Both the position numbers and the translations under genes were made by a program. Below the pieces are notes generated by a model. The model did not search any database. It had not been told where the DNA came from and saw nothing but the letters and a program-made list of their open reading frames with translations. Positions 17,421 to 26,490 of a stretch of DNA of 64,000 bases are shown here, one piece after another. Within the stretch, counting starts at the first letter, position 1. Each line of letters opens with the position of its first letter. This stretch comes from Bradyrhizobium japonicum USDA 6 (GTDB lineage: Bacteria; Pseudomonadota; Alphaproteobacteria; Rhizobiales; Xanthobacteraceae). The stretch is taken from contig NC_017249.1 of assembly GCF_000284375.1 (NCBI RefSeq), positions 4,690,001-4,754,000 of the forward strand, written 5' to 3'.

Positions 17421-18895
17421 GCACGGCCACGCACAAGCTTCTCAAGGGCGCCACCGGTGACTGGGAGATGGTCATCGGCATGGAGATCCATGCCCAGGTG
17501 ACCTCGAACTCAAAACTGTTCTCGGGTGCCTCGACCACGTTCGGCGGCGAGCCGAACAGCCACGTGTCGCTGGTCGATGCCGCGATGCCAGGCATGCTGC
17601 CCGTCATCAACGAGGAATGCGTCAGACAGGCTGTCCGGACCGGGCTCGGGCTGAACGCGCAGATCAATCTGCGTTCGGTGTTCGACCGCAAGAACTATTT
17701 CTATCCGGACTCGCCGCAGGGCTACCAGATCAGCCAGTACAAGTCGCCGATTGTCGGCGAAGGTGAGGTCGTGGTCGAACTGGATGGCGGCAAGACCGCG
17801 ACCATCGGCATCGAGCGCCTTCATCTTGAGCAGGACGCCGGCAAGTTGCTGCACGATCAGTCGCCGGCCATGTCCTATGTCGATCTCAACCGTTGCGGCG
17901 TGGCGCTGATGGAGATCGTCTCCAAGCCCGACATCCGCGACGCCGAGCAGGCCAAGGCCTATGTGACCAAGCTGCGCTCGATCCTGCGCTATCTCGGCAC
18001 CTGCGACGGCGACATGGAGAAGGGATCCTTGCGCGCCGACGTCAACGTCTCCGTGCGCAAGCCGGGCGCACCGCTCGGCACCCGCTGCGAGATCAAGAAC
18101 ATGAACTCGATCACCTTCATCGGCCAGGCGATCGAGTACGAGGCGCGGCGCCAGATCGAGATCCTCGAGGACGGCGGGGAGATCGACCAGGAAACGCGGC
18201 TCTACGACCCCAACAAGGGCGAGACGCGATCGATGCGGTCCAAGGAAGAGGCGCACGACTACCGCTACTTCCCCGATCCCGACCTGCTGCCGCTCGAATT
18301 CTCGCAAAGCTTCGTCGACGAGCTGAAGACAGAGCTGCCGGAGCTGCCGGACCAGAAGAAGGCGCGCTTCGTCGCTGATTTCGGCCTGTCGGCTTACGAT
18401 GCGAGCGTGCTTGTCGCCGAGCGCGAGAGCGCGGTGTTCTACGAGACGGTGCTGGACACGCTCGGCAACCGTGCCCGCGACGGCAAGATGGCGGCGAACT
18501 GGGTGATCAACGAGCTGTTCGGCCGTCTCAACAAGGAAGGCCGGGATATTACGGCCTCTCCCGTCAACGCCGAGCAGTTGGCTGCGATCATCGACCTGAT
18601 CGGCGAGGGCACGATCTCCGGCAAGATCGCCAAGGATCTGTTCGAGATCGTCTGGCAGGAGGGCGGCGATCCGCGCGCGCTGGTCGAAAGCCGCGGCATG
18701 AAGCAGGTCACCGATCTCTCGGCGATCGAGAAGGTGGTCGACGACATCATCGCTGCCAATCCCGACAAGGCCGCGCAGGTCAAGGATAAGCCGCAGTCGC
18801 TCGGCTGGTTCGTCGGCCAAGTGATGAAGGCGTCCGGCGGCAAGGCCAACCCGCAGAGCGTCAACGACCTCTTGAAGTCGAAGCTCGGCATCTGA
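17417..18895 (+). CDS. gatB: Asp-tRNA(Asn)/Glu-tRNA(Gln) amidotransferase subunit B
   Basis: The 492-residue kinase/amidotransferase subunit that activates the tRNA-bound Glu or Asp with ATP and amidates it. Landmarks are [22 protein letters not shown] segment [15 protein letters not shown], the GLDAN-like SLRADVNVS, and the C-terminal YqeY-like tRNA-binding tail ending LLKSKLGI. The ATG at 17417 overlaps the previous stop. The organism therefore probably makes Gln-tRNA and/or Asn-tRNA by the indirect route. Confidence 0.97.
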   Translation: MSTATHKLLKGATGDWEMVIGMEIHAQVTSNSKLFSGASTTFGGEPNSHVSLVDAAMPGMLPVINEECVRQAVRTGLGLNAQINLRSVFDRKNYFYPDSPQGYQISQYKSPIVGEGEVVVELDGGKTATIGIERLHLEQDAGKLLHDQSPAMSYVDLNRCGVALMEIVSKPDIRDAEQAKAYVTKLRSILRYLGTCDGDMEKGSLRADVNVSVRKPGAPLGTRCEIKNMNSITFIGQAIEYEARRQIEILEDGGEIDQETRLYDPNKGETRSMRSKEEAHDYRYFPDPDLLPLEFSQSFVDELKTELPELPDQKKARFVADFGLSAYDASVLVAERESAVFYETVLDTLGNRARDGKMAANWVINELFGRLNKEGRDITASPVNAEQLAAIIDLIGEGTISGKIAKDLFEIVWQEGGDPRALVESRGMKQVTDLSAIEKVVDDIIAANPDKAAQVKDKPQSLGWFVGQVMKASGGKANPQSVNDLLKSKLGI

Positions 18896-18910
18896 CGTCA
18901 CGCGTTCGAC

Positions 18911-18943
18911 CGAGGTGACGGATACGCTTCGTCACCTCGTTTC
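18911..18943 (+). terminator. Hairpin after gatB, probable terminator
   Basis: Inverted repeat CGAGGTGAC-N11-GTCACCTCG, nine perfect base pairs, starting 15 bases after the gatB stop and followed by TTTCC. The T-run is short, so strong Rho-independent termination is uncertain. Confidence 0.55.
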
Positions 18944-19200
18944 CGGTTCGCGCTGCGACGCTCGCGCGCACCCTCGGCGGCAAACTCCATCCCGACCGAC
19001 GGCGATGCGGTGACCGAATCGCCGCCACGCGATTCGCGCAAAACGGCGGCTTCCACACGCGCTGACGAGCGTTTGCGCCGTTAAGCATGAAAATATTTTC
19101 GTTGCCAAAACTCGCGACTCAGAGTCCGCGAAGCGCCCTTGCGCGGTGATCGCGGGATCGACGATGCACATCATCGCATCGCGCATGCGCAATGCGCGCG

Positions 19201-19313
19201 TGCAGAAAAATACTTGCTGTGTAGTGTTTTTCTGCAATCGCATCTCGCGTAGACCTCGACGATGCGGGCACTCCCCGCGATCGCAAGCACGCGTCATGCA
19301 GTGTGCCCGCATC
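19201..19313. other. Two adjacent perfect inverted repeats in the leader region
   Basis: TGCAGAAAAA (19201-19210) pairs with TTTTTCTGCA (19227-19236) across a 16-base loop; GATGCGGGCAC (19261-19271) pairs with GTGCCCGCATC (19303-19313) across 31 bases. Both stems are perfect. This may be a structured RNA, but no known riboswitch or sRNA family is recognised. Confidence 0.4.
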
Positions 19314-19463
19314 GTGCTCGCCAAGCGCAGGCGCGTTGTGCCGTCAACACTTCTTTAAGCGAGAAGCTGTTTTTTTCGTCGTGTTGGTGTATTCGGGATG
19401 AGTGTGCATTCGATCCCCGACTGCATGCAGCGATTAAAGCCATCTCACACATCGGAGGGCAAC

Positions 19464-19556
19464 ATGGCCAAGAAAGCGAAGAAGGCGAAGAAGGCGAAGA
19501 GCGCAGTGAAGAAGACTGCGAAGAAGACCCGCAAGGTCGCGAAGAAGAAGAAGTAA
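19464..19556 (+). CDS. Tiny Lys/Ala-rich basic protein (histone H1-like), 30 residues
   Basis: A 30-residue protein starting MAKKAKKAKKAK and ending KKKK: 18 of its residues are lysine or arginine, the rest mostly alanine. A strong ribosome site (CGGAGGG, four to five bases before ATG) supports translation. The composition resembles the C-terminal tails of histone H1-like or AlgP-like nucleoid proteins, so DNA or RNA binding is likely but is an inference. It is preceded by a long structured leader and followed by a hairpin. Confidence 0.7.
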   Translation: MAKKAKKAKKAKSAVKKTAKKTRKVAKKKK

Positions 19557-19573
19557 CTTCGACTTCTGAAGTT

Positions 19574-19594
19574 GCCGGCTCCTAGAGAGCCGGC
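19574..19594 (+). terminator. Hairpin after the Lys-rich gene
   Basis: GCCGGCTC-ctaga-GAGCCGGC, an eight-base perfect stem with a five-base loop, starting 17 bases after the stop codon. No T-run follows, so it may stabilise the mRNA end rather than terminate by itself. Confidence 0.55.
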
Positions 19595-19980
19595 ACGTCA
19601 TCAGCGCCTTCTAACAGGTTCTGGTCGGCGATAGAGGGTGTCGGCGAGACATCAGGCCAACGGTCGGATCGTTTTCTTTCGCGGGTTCGCTCGCCAAAGT
19701 ACGGTCCGGCAGAAGAAACAAGTTTTCTTCGTTCGGTGCGGTTCTCCTTCTCAAGGGCTCCGCAATTTCACAAGCGGCCTTCGGGCCAACGTGGAATCTG
19801 GTCCTGACGTGTTCGCCGACGCCCTCGTTCTCTTGAGGCCGGGGTATTGCCGGCATTCCCTTTTCCCACATTGCTGATCTGACCGTGACGTGGCCGCATT
19901 GCCCTGGCTATTCGGCCTTGGGGCAGGTGAGGGCTGCGGCCCGATTGCACGCTGTTTGCGCGACGCTCCTCCATTCGCGG

Positions 19981-20083
19981 TGTCATCGCCCGGCTCCGAC
20001 CGGGCGATCCAGTACGCCGAGACGGCAGTGGTTGAATCGATGGGCCGCGGCGTACTGGATTCCCCGCCTGCGCGGGGAATGAC
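19981..20083. repeat. Dispersed inverted repeat, family B copy 2
   Basis: Left arm TGTCATCGCCCGG, CCGGGCGATCCAGTACGCC; right arm GGCGTACTGGATTCCCCGC, GCGGGGAATGAC. The outer GTCAT/ATGAC and inner CCAGTACGCC/GGCGTACTGG pair. It is closely related to the elements near 45036 and 56035. Confidence 0.8.
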
Positions 20084-20116
20084 GGGGCGGGTGTGCTACG
20101 TCACCGCGCGCGATGG

Positions 20117-20275
20117 TTATCGTTCTCCCAAAATCCCAGGGTAAACCGAATCTGACGAATCGCAGAAGTGCCTGCAAAACGGGGACTTCTTGCATTCGTC
20201 GCGTGCGCCCCGTGCGGGTGCGTTTACGTCTGCTTCATCGCGATACTTAAACTGCCATTCAAATTTGCCCGCCAT
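20117..20275 (-). CDS. Possible short protein, weakly supported
   Basis: A 52-residue frame beginning MAGKFEWQFKYRDEADV behind GGAGG-N5, a good ribosome site. It contains three cysteines in ECKKSPFCRHFC. No family recognised, and it lies in a repeat-rich gap, so it could be spurious. Confidence 0.3.
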   Translation of the reverse strand: MAGKFEWQFKYRDEADVNAPARGARDECKKSPFCRHFCDSSDSVYPGILGER

Positions 20276-20381
20276 CATCGCCTCCAACAAGCCGGCAAAC
20301 GGCATGGGGATGAGTTGAACAGTTCTTTGGACGGGAGCCGCGCTCGGGGGAACGAGGCGGCAGAAAAAAAGGGGATGCGTT

Positions 20382-20648
20382 ATGTTTCAGGGTACTTTCG
20401 ATCTGGAGACGGCGACGCCGATCGACGCGAGCGCGCTGTCGGACGTGCTGTTTGAGCGCGGGATCTATTGGGCGAGCGGCCGCTCCGGCCTCGTCGACCT
20501 CGTCGCCGCGCATAAATGGTTCAACCTCGCCGCGCTGAAGGGCCGCAAGGACGCCGTGGCGCTGCGCCAGGAAGTCGCCGGGCAGATGTCGGACGCCGAG
20601 ATCTCGGCCGCGCAGCGCGAGGCGAGGGCGTGGGTCTCGGCTCACTGA
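20382..20648 (+). CDS. Sel1-like repeat protein, small
   Basis: An 88-residue protein with a single Sel1/TPR-like unit: GRSGLVDLVAAHKWFNLAALKGRKDAVALR matches the pattern of Sel1 repeats (A-x-K-W-x-x-x-A-A-x-x-G-x-x-x-A). The ribosome site GGGGATG sits just upstream of the ATG. One repeat is few for this family, so it may be an adaptor or a remnant. It stands alone in a gene-poor stretch. Confidence 0.75.
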   Translation: MFQGTFDLETATPIDASALSDVLFERGIYWASGRSGLVDLVAAHKWFNLAALKGRKDAVALRQEVAGQMSDAEISAAQREARAWVSAH

Positions 20649-21091
20649 GCCGAGAATCGCATCCACACCCTTGTCTCCACGGGGACGGATTGCGCTCAAT
20701 CAAGTTCCTTCGTCGTGTCGCCACATGGACCCGCGCGGCATGACCGAGCCGCCGCCCGACGAGTCCGCTCTGGAACCCGGACGGCCGCACAAGACGGGCC
20801 TCTTGCCGGGGATATAGAGGTCTTGGGCCTTCCGTCCCGGCGCAGCTCCGGCGTCTGGTTCAATATCTGAGCCGGCGAGGTGGTGCTGAATGCGCCCTCG
20901 CACCGGCGGATCCGGCAATCCCGCCGCTGGATGCAGACATATATAGAGAGCGCGAATCGGCTGCGCGTGCCGCGCTGATCCTCGCGTCAGGCTTTTGCAG
21001 CCGTCCGGCGGTCGCTTTCAGGTGAAAGAACGCACAGACCTTGATTCTGCCGCTTGCGGCTCGCCGCCGTGTCGGGCATACCCGGCATATT
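20649..21091. other. 443-base region between the Sel1-like gene and tRNA-Ser
   Basis: No supported gene. A 30-codon frame at about 20725 has no ribosome site and is not called. The last part presumably holds the tRNA promoter, but I cannot point to convincing -35/-10 boxes. Confidence 0.4.
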
Positions 21092-21185
21092 GGAGACGTG
21101 GCCGAGTGGCTGAAGGCGGCGGTTTGCTAAACCGTTATAGGCTTGTAAAGGCCTATCGAGGGTTCGAATCCCTCCGTCTCCGCCA
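21092..21185 (+). tRNA. tRNA-Ser (anticodon GCT)
   Basis: Acceptor stem GGAGACG pairs with CGTCTCC, followed by discriminator G and an encoded CCA. The D arm is GTGGCCGAGTGGC, the anticodon loop TTTGCTAAA gives GCT, a long class II variable arm follows (ATAGGCTTGTAAAGGCCTAT), and the T arm is AGGGTTCGAATCCCT. It reads AGC/AGT serine codons. I see no integrase gene or repeated 3' end downstream in the window. Confidence 0.97.
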
Positions 21186-21760
21186 GCCGAGCTGTGCGCT
21201 CCGGTCTCAATCATCCCCGGCATCGATAAAGAGCCTTCGCAGCGCGCCTCGAGCGTCGCCGTGACCATGTCTGCGCCTGCTGGAGAGTCGCGGGAAAGAC
21301 CTTTGTGCCTTCTCCTTGAGTCTCCTTCTGATTCCACGATTCGTGCGCGTCAAAGCCTGTTCAGGCCGAGGTTCCGTCCACATGCCTCAGGTGGGGAATT
21401 TTGACGGCAAATGGAACCGCCCGAGAAACATAAGTAAAAACAACATGTTGCGATGGCGCTTCGATCACATCTGCGTGTTATTTGTGCAACACCCTTCGGA
21501 AAACAAACGTCATGGGCTCGCTACCGAGCGTTCTGTTGTTGTGTGTGCAAGGACGTTCGGTAATTGTGACTGAGCGACGGAGGGGGCATCCCGAGGTCGT
21601 CCCGTTTTAGGTGGTTCGCTTAAGTCCCTCGCGTTCAGCGGGTGTGTCCGAAGGCGCGAAGCGACTAAGCGGTGAGTTAAGGGACAAGGGAACCAACCTT
21701 AGGGTGTCGTCACCCAGCGGATCCGGAACCTTCCCTATAGAGCAAACTTGGAGGTTTAAC
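21186..21760. other. 575-base gap and long leader of the porin gene
   Basis: No supported coding frame. The distal part is relatively AT-rich (GAAACATAAGTAAAAACAAC) and probably carries the porin promoter. The proximal 140 bases have short pairing segments (AGTCCCT near 21625 and AGGGACA near 21680) consistent with a folded 5' untranslated region. Confidence 0.45.
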
Positions 21761-23332
21761 ATGAAGTTGGTTAAGAGCCTTTTGCTCGGTTCAGCGGCAG
21801 GTCTGATTGCCGTTGGCGGAGCGCAGGCAGCCGATCTCCCCGTGAAGGCCAAAGCGGTCGAATACGTGAAGATCTGCTCCCTGTACGGTGCCGGATTCTA
21901 CTACATCCCGGGCACTGACACCTGCATCAAGCTGGGTGGTTACCTGCGTGCTGAAGTCGCGATCAACGCGACCGATTTCAACGGTAACTTCAGCAGCGTT
22001 AACGGTTCTCAGAACCGTCTGACGAACTACTACGTCACTCGCGCCCGTTCAGACCTCAACATCGACACACGCACCGCGACCGAGTACGGCGTGGTTCGTA
22101 CCTTTGCTGATGTGGTCATGTCCTGGACGACGGACAACTACACGGGCAACGGCACCGGCAACGGCTCCACCGTTTACTCGCAGCTCGGCGCCACGGGCGT
22201 TGGCGCACCCAACAATGCCAACTCAGGCGCAATCGCCGGCGGTACGCTTGGCGTGTACTACGCTTTCATCCAGTTCGCTGGCTTCACGATGGGTAAGGCG
22301 GTTGCCCAGTTCGACGCCCCCTGGACCAACTATCCGGGCAACAACTTCGACGGTCTGGCTGGTGGCGGCGGCACGGTCACTGGTGTGAACCAGTTCACCT
22401 ACACCGCTGACTTTGGTCAGGGCATCACCGCTGCGATTTCGGCTGTGGATCCGACCGCTTACTACCAGAGCAACCTGTACAACACCAGCGCCGGCTTCTC
22501 GGTCGCGAACTTCGGTACCGGCGGCTACGGCATCAACGCCTTCGGCGGCACGCGGGCTCCTGACATCCAAGGTATGGTCCGCATTGACCAGGCCTGGGGT
22601 CTGTTCCAGTTGTCCGCAGCGGCGCATAACAACCACGTCGCTTACTACGCGACCCCTGGTCTTGTCGGGACCGAAGCGGCCGGTCATCCGGGCGACAAGT
22701 GGGGCTGGGCTGTGCAAGCGGCTTTGTCCATCAAGAACATTCCGACTGGCGCGGGCGACGTGATCAACGTCCAGGCGGTCTACACTGACGGTGCGACCCG
22801 CTACAACTTCCAGAGCTTGGCTTCGCAGAACTATGCGATGTTCGGCGGTACCAACGTGGCTGGCGCCTATCAGAGCATTGGCCTTGCCGGCGCTGCTGAT
22901 GGTGTGTTCGCCAACGGAACTGGCATCAGCACGGTTACGAGCTGGGGCTTCCGTGGTGCCTACACCCATAACTGGGATGCGTACTGGAACACGGCAATCT
23001 ACGGTTCGTACGCTCAGCTGAAGTACGGCAACGGTGGTGCGGCTCTCATTTGCGGCCAACTCGCTACGTTGGGTGCCGCCACTGCGGGTATCACCTCTTG
23101 CAACCCGGACTTCAACCTCGGCACGATCGGTTTGATCACCCGCTGGACCCCGGTGAAGAACCTGACCTTCTCGGCGGACGTGGCTTACACCATGCTCGAC
23201 CAGAAGTTCGCGGGCACGATCAGCACGCTCGCCGCTGGCCCTGCGTTTGTTGTGGCCAAGCCGGGTGCCGTGTACCAGCTGAAGGATCAGAGCACGGTCA
23301 GCATGCTGATCCGCGCTCAGCGCAACTGGTAA
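21761..23332 (+). CDS. Outer membrane porin, rhizobial Porin_2 type
   Basis: A 523-residue porin with a signal peptide cut after GGAQAADLP. The N-terminal signature YVKICSLYGAGFYYIPGTDT then CIKLGGYLRAEV is typical of alphaproteobacterial Omp2/RopA-type porins. The remainder is aromatic- and glycine-rich beta-barrel sequence ending in an aromatic residue (RAQRNW). It forms a diffusion channel in the outer membrane. A GGAGG ribosome site precedes ATG by six bases. Codon use is strongly biased to preferred codons, consistent with high expression. Confidence 0.95.
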   Translation: MKLVKSLLLGSAAGLIAVGGAQAADLPVKAKAVEYVKICSLYGAGFYYIPGTDTCIKLGGYLRAEVAINATDFNGNFSSVNGSQNRLTNYYVTRARSDLNIDTRTATEYGVVRTFADVVMSWTTDNYTGNGTGNGSTVYSQLGATGVGAPNNANSGAIAGGTLGVYYAFIQFAGFTMGKAVAQFDAPWTNYPGNNFDGLAGGGGTVTGVNQFTYTADFGQGITAAISAVDPTAYYQSNLYNTSAGFSVANFGTGGYGINAFGGTRAPDIQGMVRIDQAWGLFQLSAAAHNNHVAYYATPGLVGTEAAGHPGDKWGWAVQAALSIKNIPTGAGDVINVQAVYTDGATRYNFQSLASQNYAMFGGTNVAGAYQSIGLAGAADGVFANGTGISTVTSWGFRGAYTHNWDAYWNTAIYGSYAQLKYGNGGAALICGQLATLGAATAGITSCNPDFNLGTIGLITRWTPVKNLTFSADVAYTMLDQKFAGTISTLAAGPAFVVAKPGAVYQLKDQSTVSMLIRAQRNW

Positions 23333-23356
23333 GTTTGGTCTAACGACCTGACAGAG

Positions 23357-23390
23357 AGCCCCGGCGGGAAACCGCCGGGGCTTTTCTTTT
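23357..23390 (+). terminator. Rho-independent terminator of the porin gene
   Basis: AGCCCCGGCGG-GAAA-CCGCCGGGGCT followed by TTTCTTTT: an eleven-base-pair stem with a GNRA-type loop and a T-rich tail, 24 bases after the stop codon. Confidence 0.95.
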
Positions 23391-23807
23391 GGCGGCAGGG
23401 CTGTTCTAACGCCGCGGAATGCTCTCGGAGGGCTGGCGTTGCTCCCGTGCTCCATCGTCCGTGACGATCTGGACGAGGCTGTTACGGAGGAGGGGACTCT
23501 GCGCTGCGGGCATCTCCGCGCAATGTATGCAACGGGCCGACTGCCGTTGAGCCATGGCCTTGCAAGCGCCCCATCGTCCTGACGCTGCAGCCAGCGGCAA
23601 TCGACGCCTTCATCCTCGATGAGGTGGAACGGCGAGCTTGCCGATCGGACGGCGACCAGGGAGCGCTCGGGGCTCAGTGTCGAGCAAGGCTCGCCTGAAG
23701 ATCGCGCGCGAGCTTCAGCTCTTCTTCAGCGGCTCACGTCCGGACACGTTACGGCGCTCGCCGCCGATGCTTTCGGCGGTAGACCGGGAGCGCATAGGAG
23801 GATGGCT
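23391..23807. other. 417-base gap after the porin, no supported gene
   Basis: The stretch lies between the porin terminator and the convergent transglycosylase gene. Several short frames exist but none has a ribosome site with recognisable sequence. It may hold decayed coding DNA, but I cannot identify a source. Confidence 0.4.
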
Positions 23808-26300
23808 CTATTCCACGCTGCCGGTGCCGCGGCGCAGGTCCGCCTCGATCTGCAACCGTGTGCCGCCGCCGAAGCGGGCGCGGTAGACCTGAAGATTCTC
23901 CATGATCCGCTGCACGTAGTTGCGCGTCTCGGAGAACGGAATCAGCTCGACCCAGTCGACAGCGTCGACCTTGGGATCGCGCGGGTCGCCGTAGCGGTCG
24001 ACCCATTTCTTCACGCTGCCGCGGCCGGCATTGTAGGCGGCAAAGGTCATGATGTAGGACCCGCGGTAGTCCTCGAGCAGTCCGCCGAGCTCGGCCGAGC
24101 CGAGCGTGGCGTTGTAGACCGAATCGTTCTTCAGCCGCCCCAGATCGTAGGTCGCGCCGTGCCGCTTGCAGACGTAACGCGCTGCGTCCGGCGTCACCTG
24201 CATCAGGCCGTAAGCCTGCGCCGGCGAGACCACGGAGGGGTTGAACGCGCTTTCCTGCCGCGCGATCGCATAGACGATGCTGCGCTCGACCTCGGGGCCG
24301 ATCGGCGTGAACTGCGGAATGCCGTTGACGGGATAGGCGTAGAAGTCGAAGGGGAGGCCGCGGTTGAGCGCAGCCTTGCCGAGCAGCAGCATGCCGCGCG
24401 CGTCGCTGTAGCGCTGGGTGAGCTCGCCGAGGCCCGCGAGCGCTTCCGGATCGCCGTTCTCGCCCATGTCGGCGAGAACAGGTATCGCCATCTCGCGCTC
24501 GTCGAGCTCGTAAAGCAGGTGCGCCGCGCGCACGATCTCCAGCCGTTCGGCGCCGCGGCCGCGCGGCTGGCTGTTGAGCTCGATCTGCGGCAGGCCGAGT
24601 TTTGCGCGCGCGAGCTGGCCGTAATAGCTAGTGGACTGCTCGGCCGCCCGGGCGTAGGCGTTGCGCGCCTCCTGCTGGCGGCCCGCCGCTTCCGCCGCGC
24701 GGCCCTGCCAATAGCCGGCGCGCGCCAGCGTGGTCGGATTAACGCTGCCGACGCCGATGCGGGCGAAATGCTGGGTGGCGGCGGCGGGGTCGTTGAGGAA
24801 GCGCAGCGCGATCCAGCCGGCGGTGAACTCCTGCTCGGTCTTGTAGATGTCGCGCGAGGGCAGGGCCGCATCGCGCGCGATCAGATAGGCGCTGCGGAAT
24901 TCCTCGGTGTCGATCATCTTGCGCGCCAGCAGGCGCCGCTCGATCCACCATTCGTCGAGATTGTAGAGTCGGTTCGGATCCTTCGGCGCCGACAGCATCA
25001 GCTGGGCGGCTTCGGCGAATTTCTCCTCGCGGCGCAGGATCTGGATCTTGCTGAAGATGAAGCCGGGATCGTTGTGCAACTCGCGCGGCACCGCGTCGAG
25101 CAGCGCGCGCGCATTCGGCGCCTTCTTGACGGAGGCGATGCGGGCCTTGGCCAGCGCGACATAGCCGGCGCCGAGGCGTTTTGCGGCGCGGAGCGCGGCT
25201 TCGTTCTCGCTGCCGTAGAGCAGGGTGTCCATCCGCGCCTTCTGGTCGCCCGGCGTTACCAGGGCGCCGAACTGGTCGAGCGCGTTGTTCTCGGTTTCCT
25301 CCGACATCGGATCACTGCGCCAGGCCTCGCGCACCAGCCGCTCGGCATTGGCGCGGTCGCCGCGCGCCAGCATCGCCTTGGCGAGCGTGAAACGGCCCTT
25401 GGCGGACACAGGCGATTCATTCTCGAACCACGACCACGCGACCGAATCGTCGCGCCTGTCGTCCCACATCGCGGCCTCGAGGCGCCGGCGCAGGAAGGTC
25501 TGCGACGGCCAGCTCGGATTGGCGGAGAGGAAGGCGCGGTAGCGTTCCACGGTCGCGCCATTGTCCTCGCTGCGCAGGATGATCCATTCGGCGAGCTTTC
25601 GTGCGACGGGATCCGAGATCGAGGCGGCGTAACTGGTCGCGTCGGCCGCCTTGCGCTTGCGCACGAGCTCGATGACGTTCTCGAGCGTGTCCTTGTCGGC
25701 CTGCGACGTCGAGGAGGTCGCCGCGACCGCGGCCGGCGTGACTAGCTTGCGCGGCGCGGCGTGCTGGCGGGTCGCCGGCGCAAGCAGAGGAGCCGCGACG
25801 GGTTTGGCGACGGGCGCCGGGGCGGCGGGCCTGACGGTAGCCGTCACGGCCGGCGCGGGTGCGGTCTTGGGGGGCGAGCCATTGGCGGCCGGCTGTAATT
25901 TTGGCGCGGCGGCTGCGGGCTTGGGCTTGTCCCTGGTGGGTTCCTTGCCGGCGTTCTTGCCAGCATCCTTGGCGGCCTTGCCAGGTTTCTTCGCGGCATC
26001 CTTGGCCCGGGGCGCCAGCCGCTCCCTTGCTCGCGCCCTTCGGTGTTTTCCCTTGGGGTGTTTTCCCTTGCCCGGTTTCCCTTCGGGGGTTTCCTTGGCT
26101 GATCCCTTCGCGGCGTCCTTGGCCGCCGGCTTCGCGGTGTCCTTGGCCCCTTCCGCGGTCGTCTCATTGGACTTGGCCAGGGCGGCGCAGCCGACCGACA
26201 GCCCCGCCATGAGGCACACGGCCAGACCGGTGGATCGCCATGCGGAACGAGGAAAGGAAGTCACGGCGTTTGGTCGCCCCGAATCAGTCAGTTGGCTCAA
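23808..26300 (-). CDS. slt: Soluble lytic murein transglycosylase
   Basis: An 830-residue exported peptidoglycan-cleaving enzyme that makes 1,6-anhydro muropeptides. Order of parts: a signal segment (GLAVCLMAGLSVGCAALA), a low-complexity Lys/Ala/Pro-rich region (about 44-200), a long alpha-helical superhelix (200-640), and the C-terminal SLT domain with catalytic Glu683 in IARQESAFNP, then AYGLMQVTP and AAYNAGRG. The first codon is TTG; a GTG at 26264 (beginning TSFPRSAW) is an equally likely start. The low-complexity part probably spans the periplasm or binds the wall. It diverges from dapA. Confidence 0.93.
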   Translation of the reverse strand: MSQLTDSGRPNAVTSFPRSAWRSTGLAVCLMAGLSVGCAALAKSNETTAEGAKDTAKPAAKDAAKGSAKETPEGKPGKGKHPKGKHRRARARERLAPRAKDAAKKPGKAAKDAGKNAGKEPTRDKPKPAAAAPKLQPAANGSPPKTAPAPAVTATVRPAAPAPVAKPVAAPLLAPATRQHAAPRKLVTPAAVAATSSTSQADKDTLENVIELVRKRKAADATSYAASISDPVARKLAEWIILRSEDNGATVERYRAFLSANPSWPSQTFLRRRLEAAMWDDRRDDSVAWSWFENESPVSAKGRFTLAKAMLARGDRANAERLVREAWRSDPMSEETENNALDQFGALVTPGDQKARMDTLLYGSENEAALRAAKRLGAGYVALAKARIASVKKAPNARALLDAVPRELHNDPGFIFSKIQILRREEKFAEAAQLMLSAPKDPNRLYNLDEWWIERRLLARKMIDTEEFRSAYLIARDAALPSRDIYKTEQEFTAGWIALRFLNDPAAATQHFARIGVGSVNPTTLARAGYWQGRAAEAAGRQQEARNAYARAAEQSTSYYGQLARAKLGLPQIELNSQPRGRGAERLEIVRAAHLLYELDEREMAIPVLADMGENGDPEALAGLGELTQRYSDARGMLLLGKAALNRGLPFDFYAYPVNGIPQFTPIGPEVERSIVYAIARQESAFNPSVVSPAQAYGLMQVTPDAARYVCKRHGATYDLGRLKNDSVYNATLGSAELGGLLEDYRGSYIMTFAAYNAGRGSVKKWVDRYGDPRDPKVDAVDWVELIPFSETRNYVQRIMENLQVYRARFGGGTRLQIEADLRRGTGSVE

Positions 26301-26490
26301 GACCTAGCTGTATTCGCTTGAATATGCGGACAAAATACCAACAGCTGCTTACCTTTGCCCGGTTTGCACCACCACCGCGGCAAAATCGCGGCCTAAACGG
26401 TGCGTCACACGGAAGCGGGTCTTTTACCGGCTGGATAGACCCGATATGAATGCAGCTTGCTCAAGAGATAGCCGCGTACGGAGGAAGTCC

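Larger units (their letters stand above)
18896..19463. other. 568-base gene-free region with several hairpins upstream of the Lys-rich gene
   Basis: No convincing coding frame. It contains the gatB hairpin (18911-18939), a ten-base inverted repeat TGCAGAAAAA/TTTTTCTGCA (19201-19236), and an eleven-base inverted repeat GATGCGGGCAC/GTGCCCGCATC (19261-19313). The arrangement suggests a long structured leader or a small RNA ahead of the gene at 19464. Confidence 0.5.
19595..20381. other. Gene-poor region with one family B repeat and one weak short frame
   Basis: This 787-base stretch contains no strong gene. It holds a family B repeat (19981-20083) and a possible short minus-strand gene (20117-20275) listed separately. 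The rest shows no motif I can support. Confidence 0.5.

Noticed and set aside
20725..20820. Short 30-codon frame after the Sel1-like gene
   Set aside because: No ribosome site and no supporting conservation visible from sequence alone.
21092..21760. Integration site at the 3' end of tRNA-Ser
   Set aside because: No integrase gene and no duplicated tRNA end found downstream in the window.
23391..23807. Decayed recombinase or transposase gene
   Set aside because: Short frames such as the one around 23560-23660 show no recognisable catalytic motif.
23619..25745. A 708-codon plus-strand frame opposite the transglycosylase gene
   Set aside because: Shadow of slt: the slt frame has signal peptide and catalytic motifs, this one has none.
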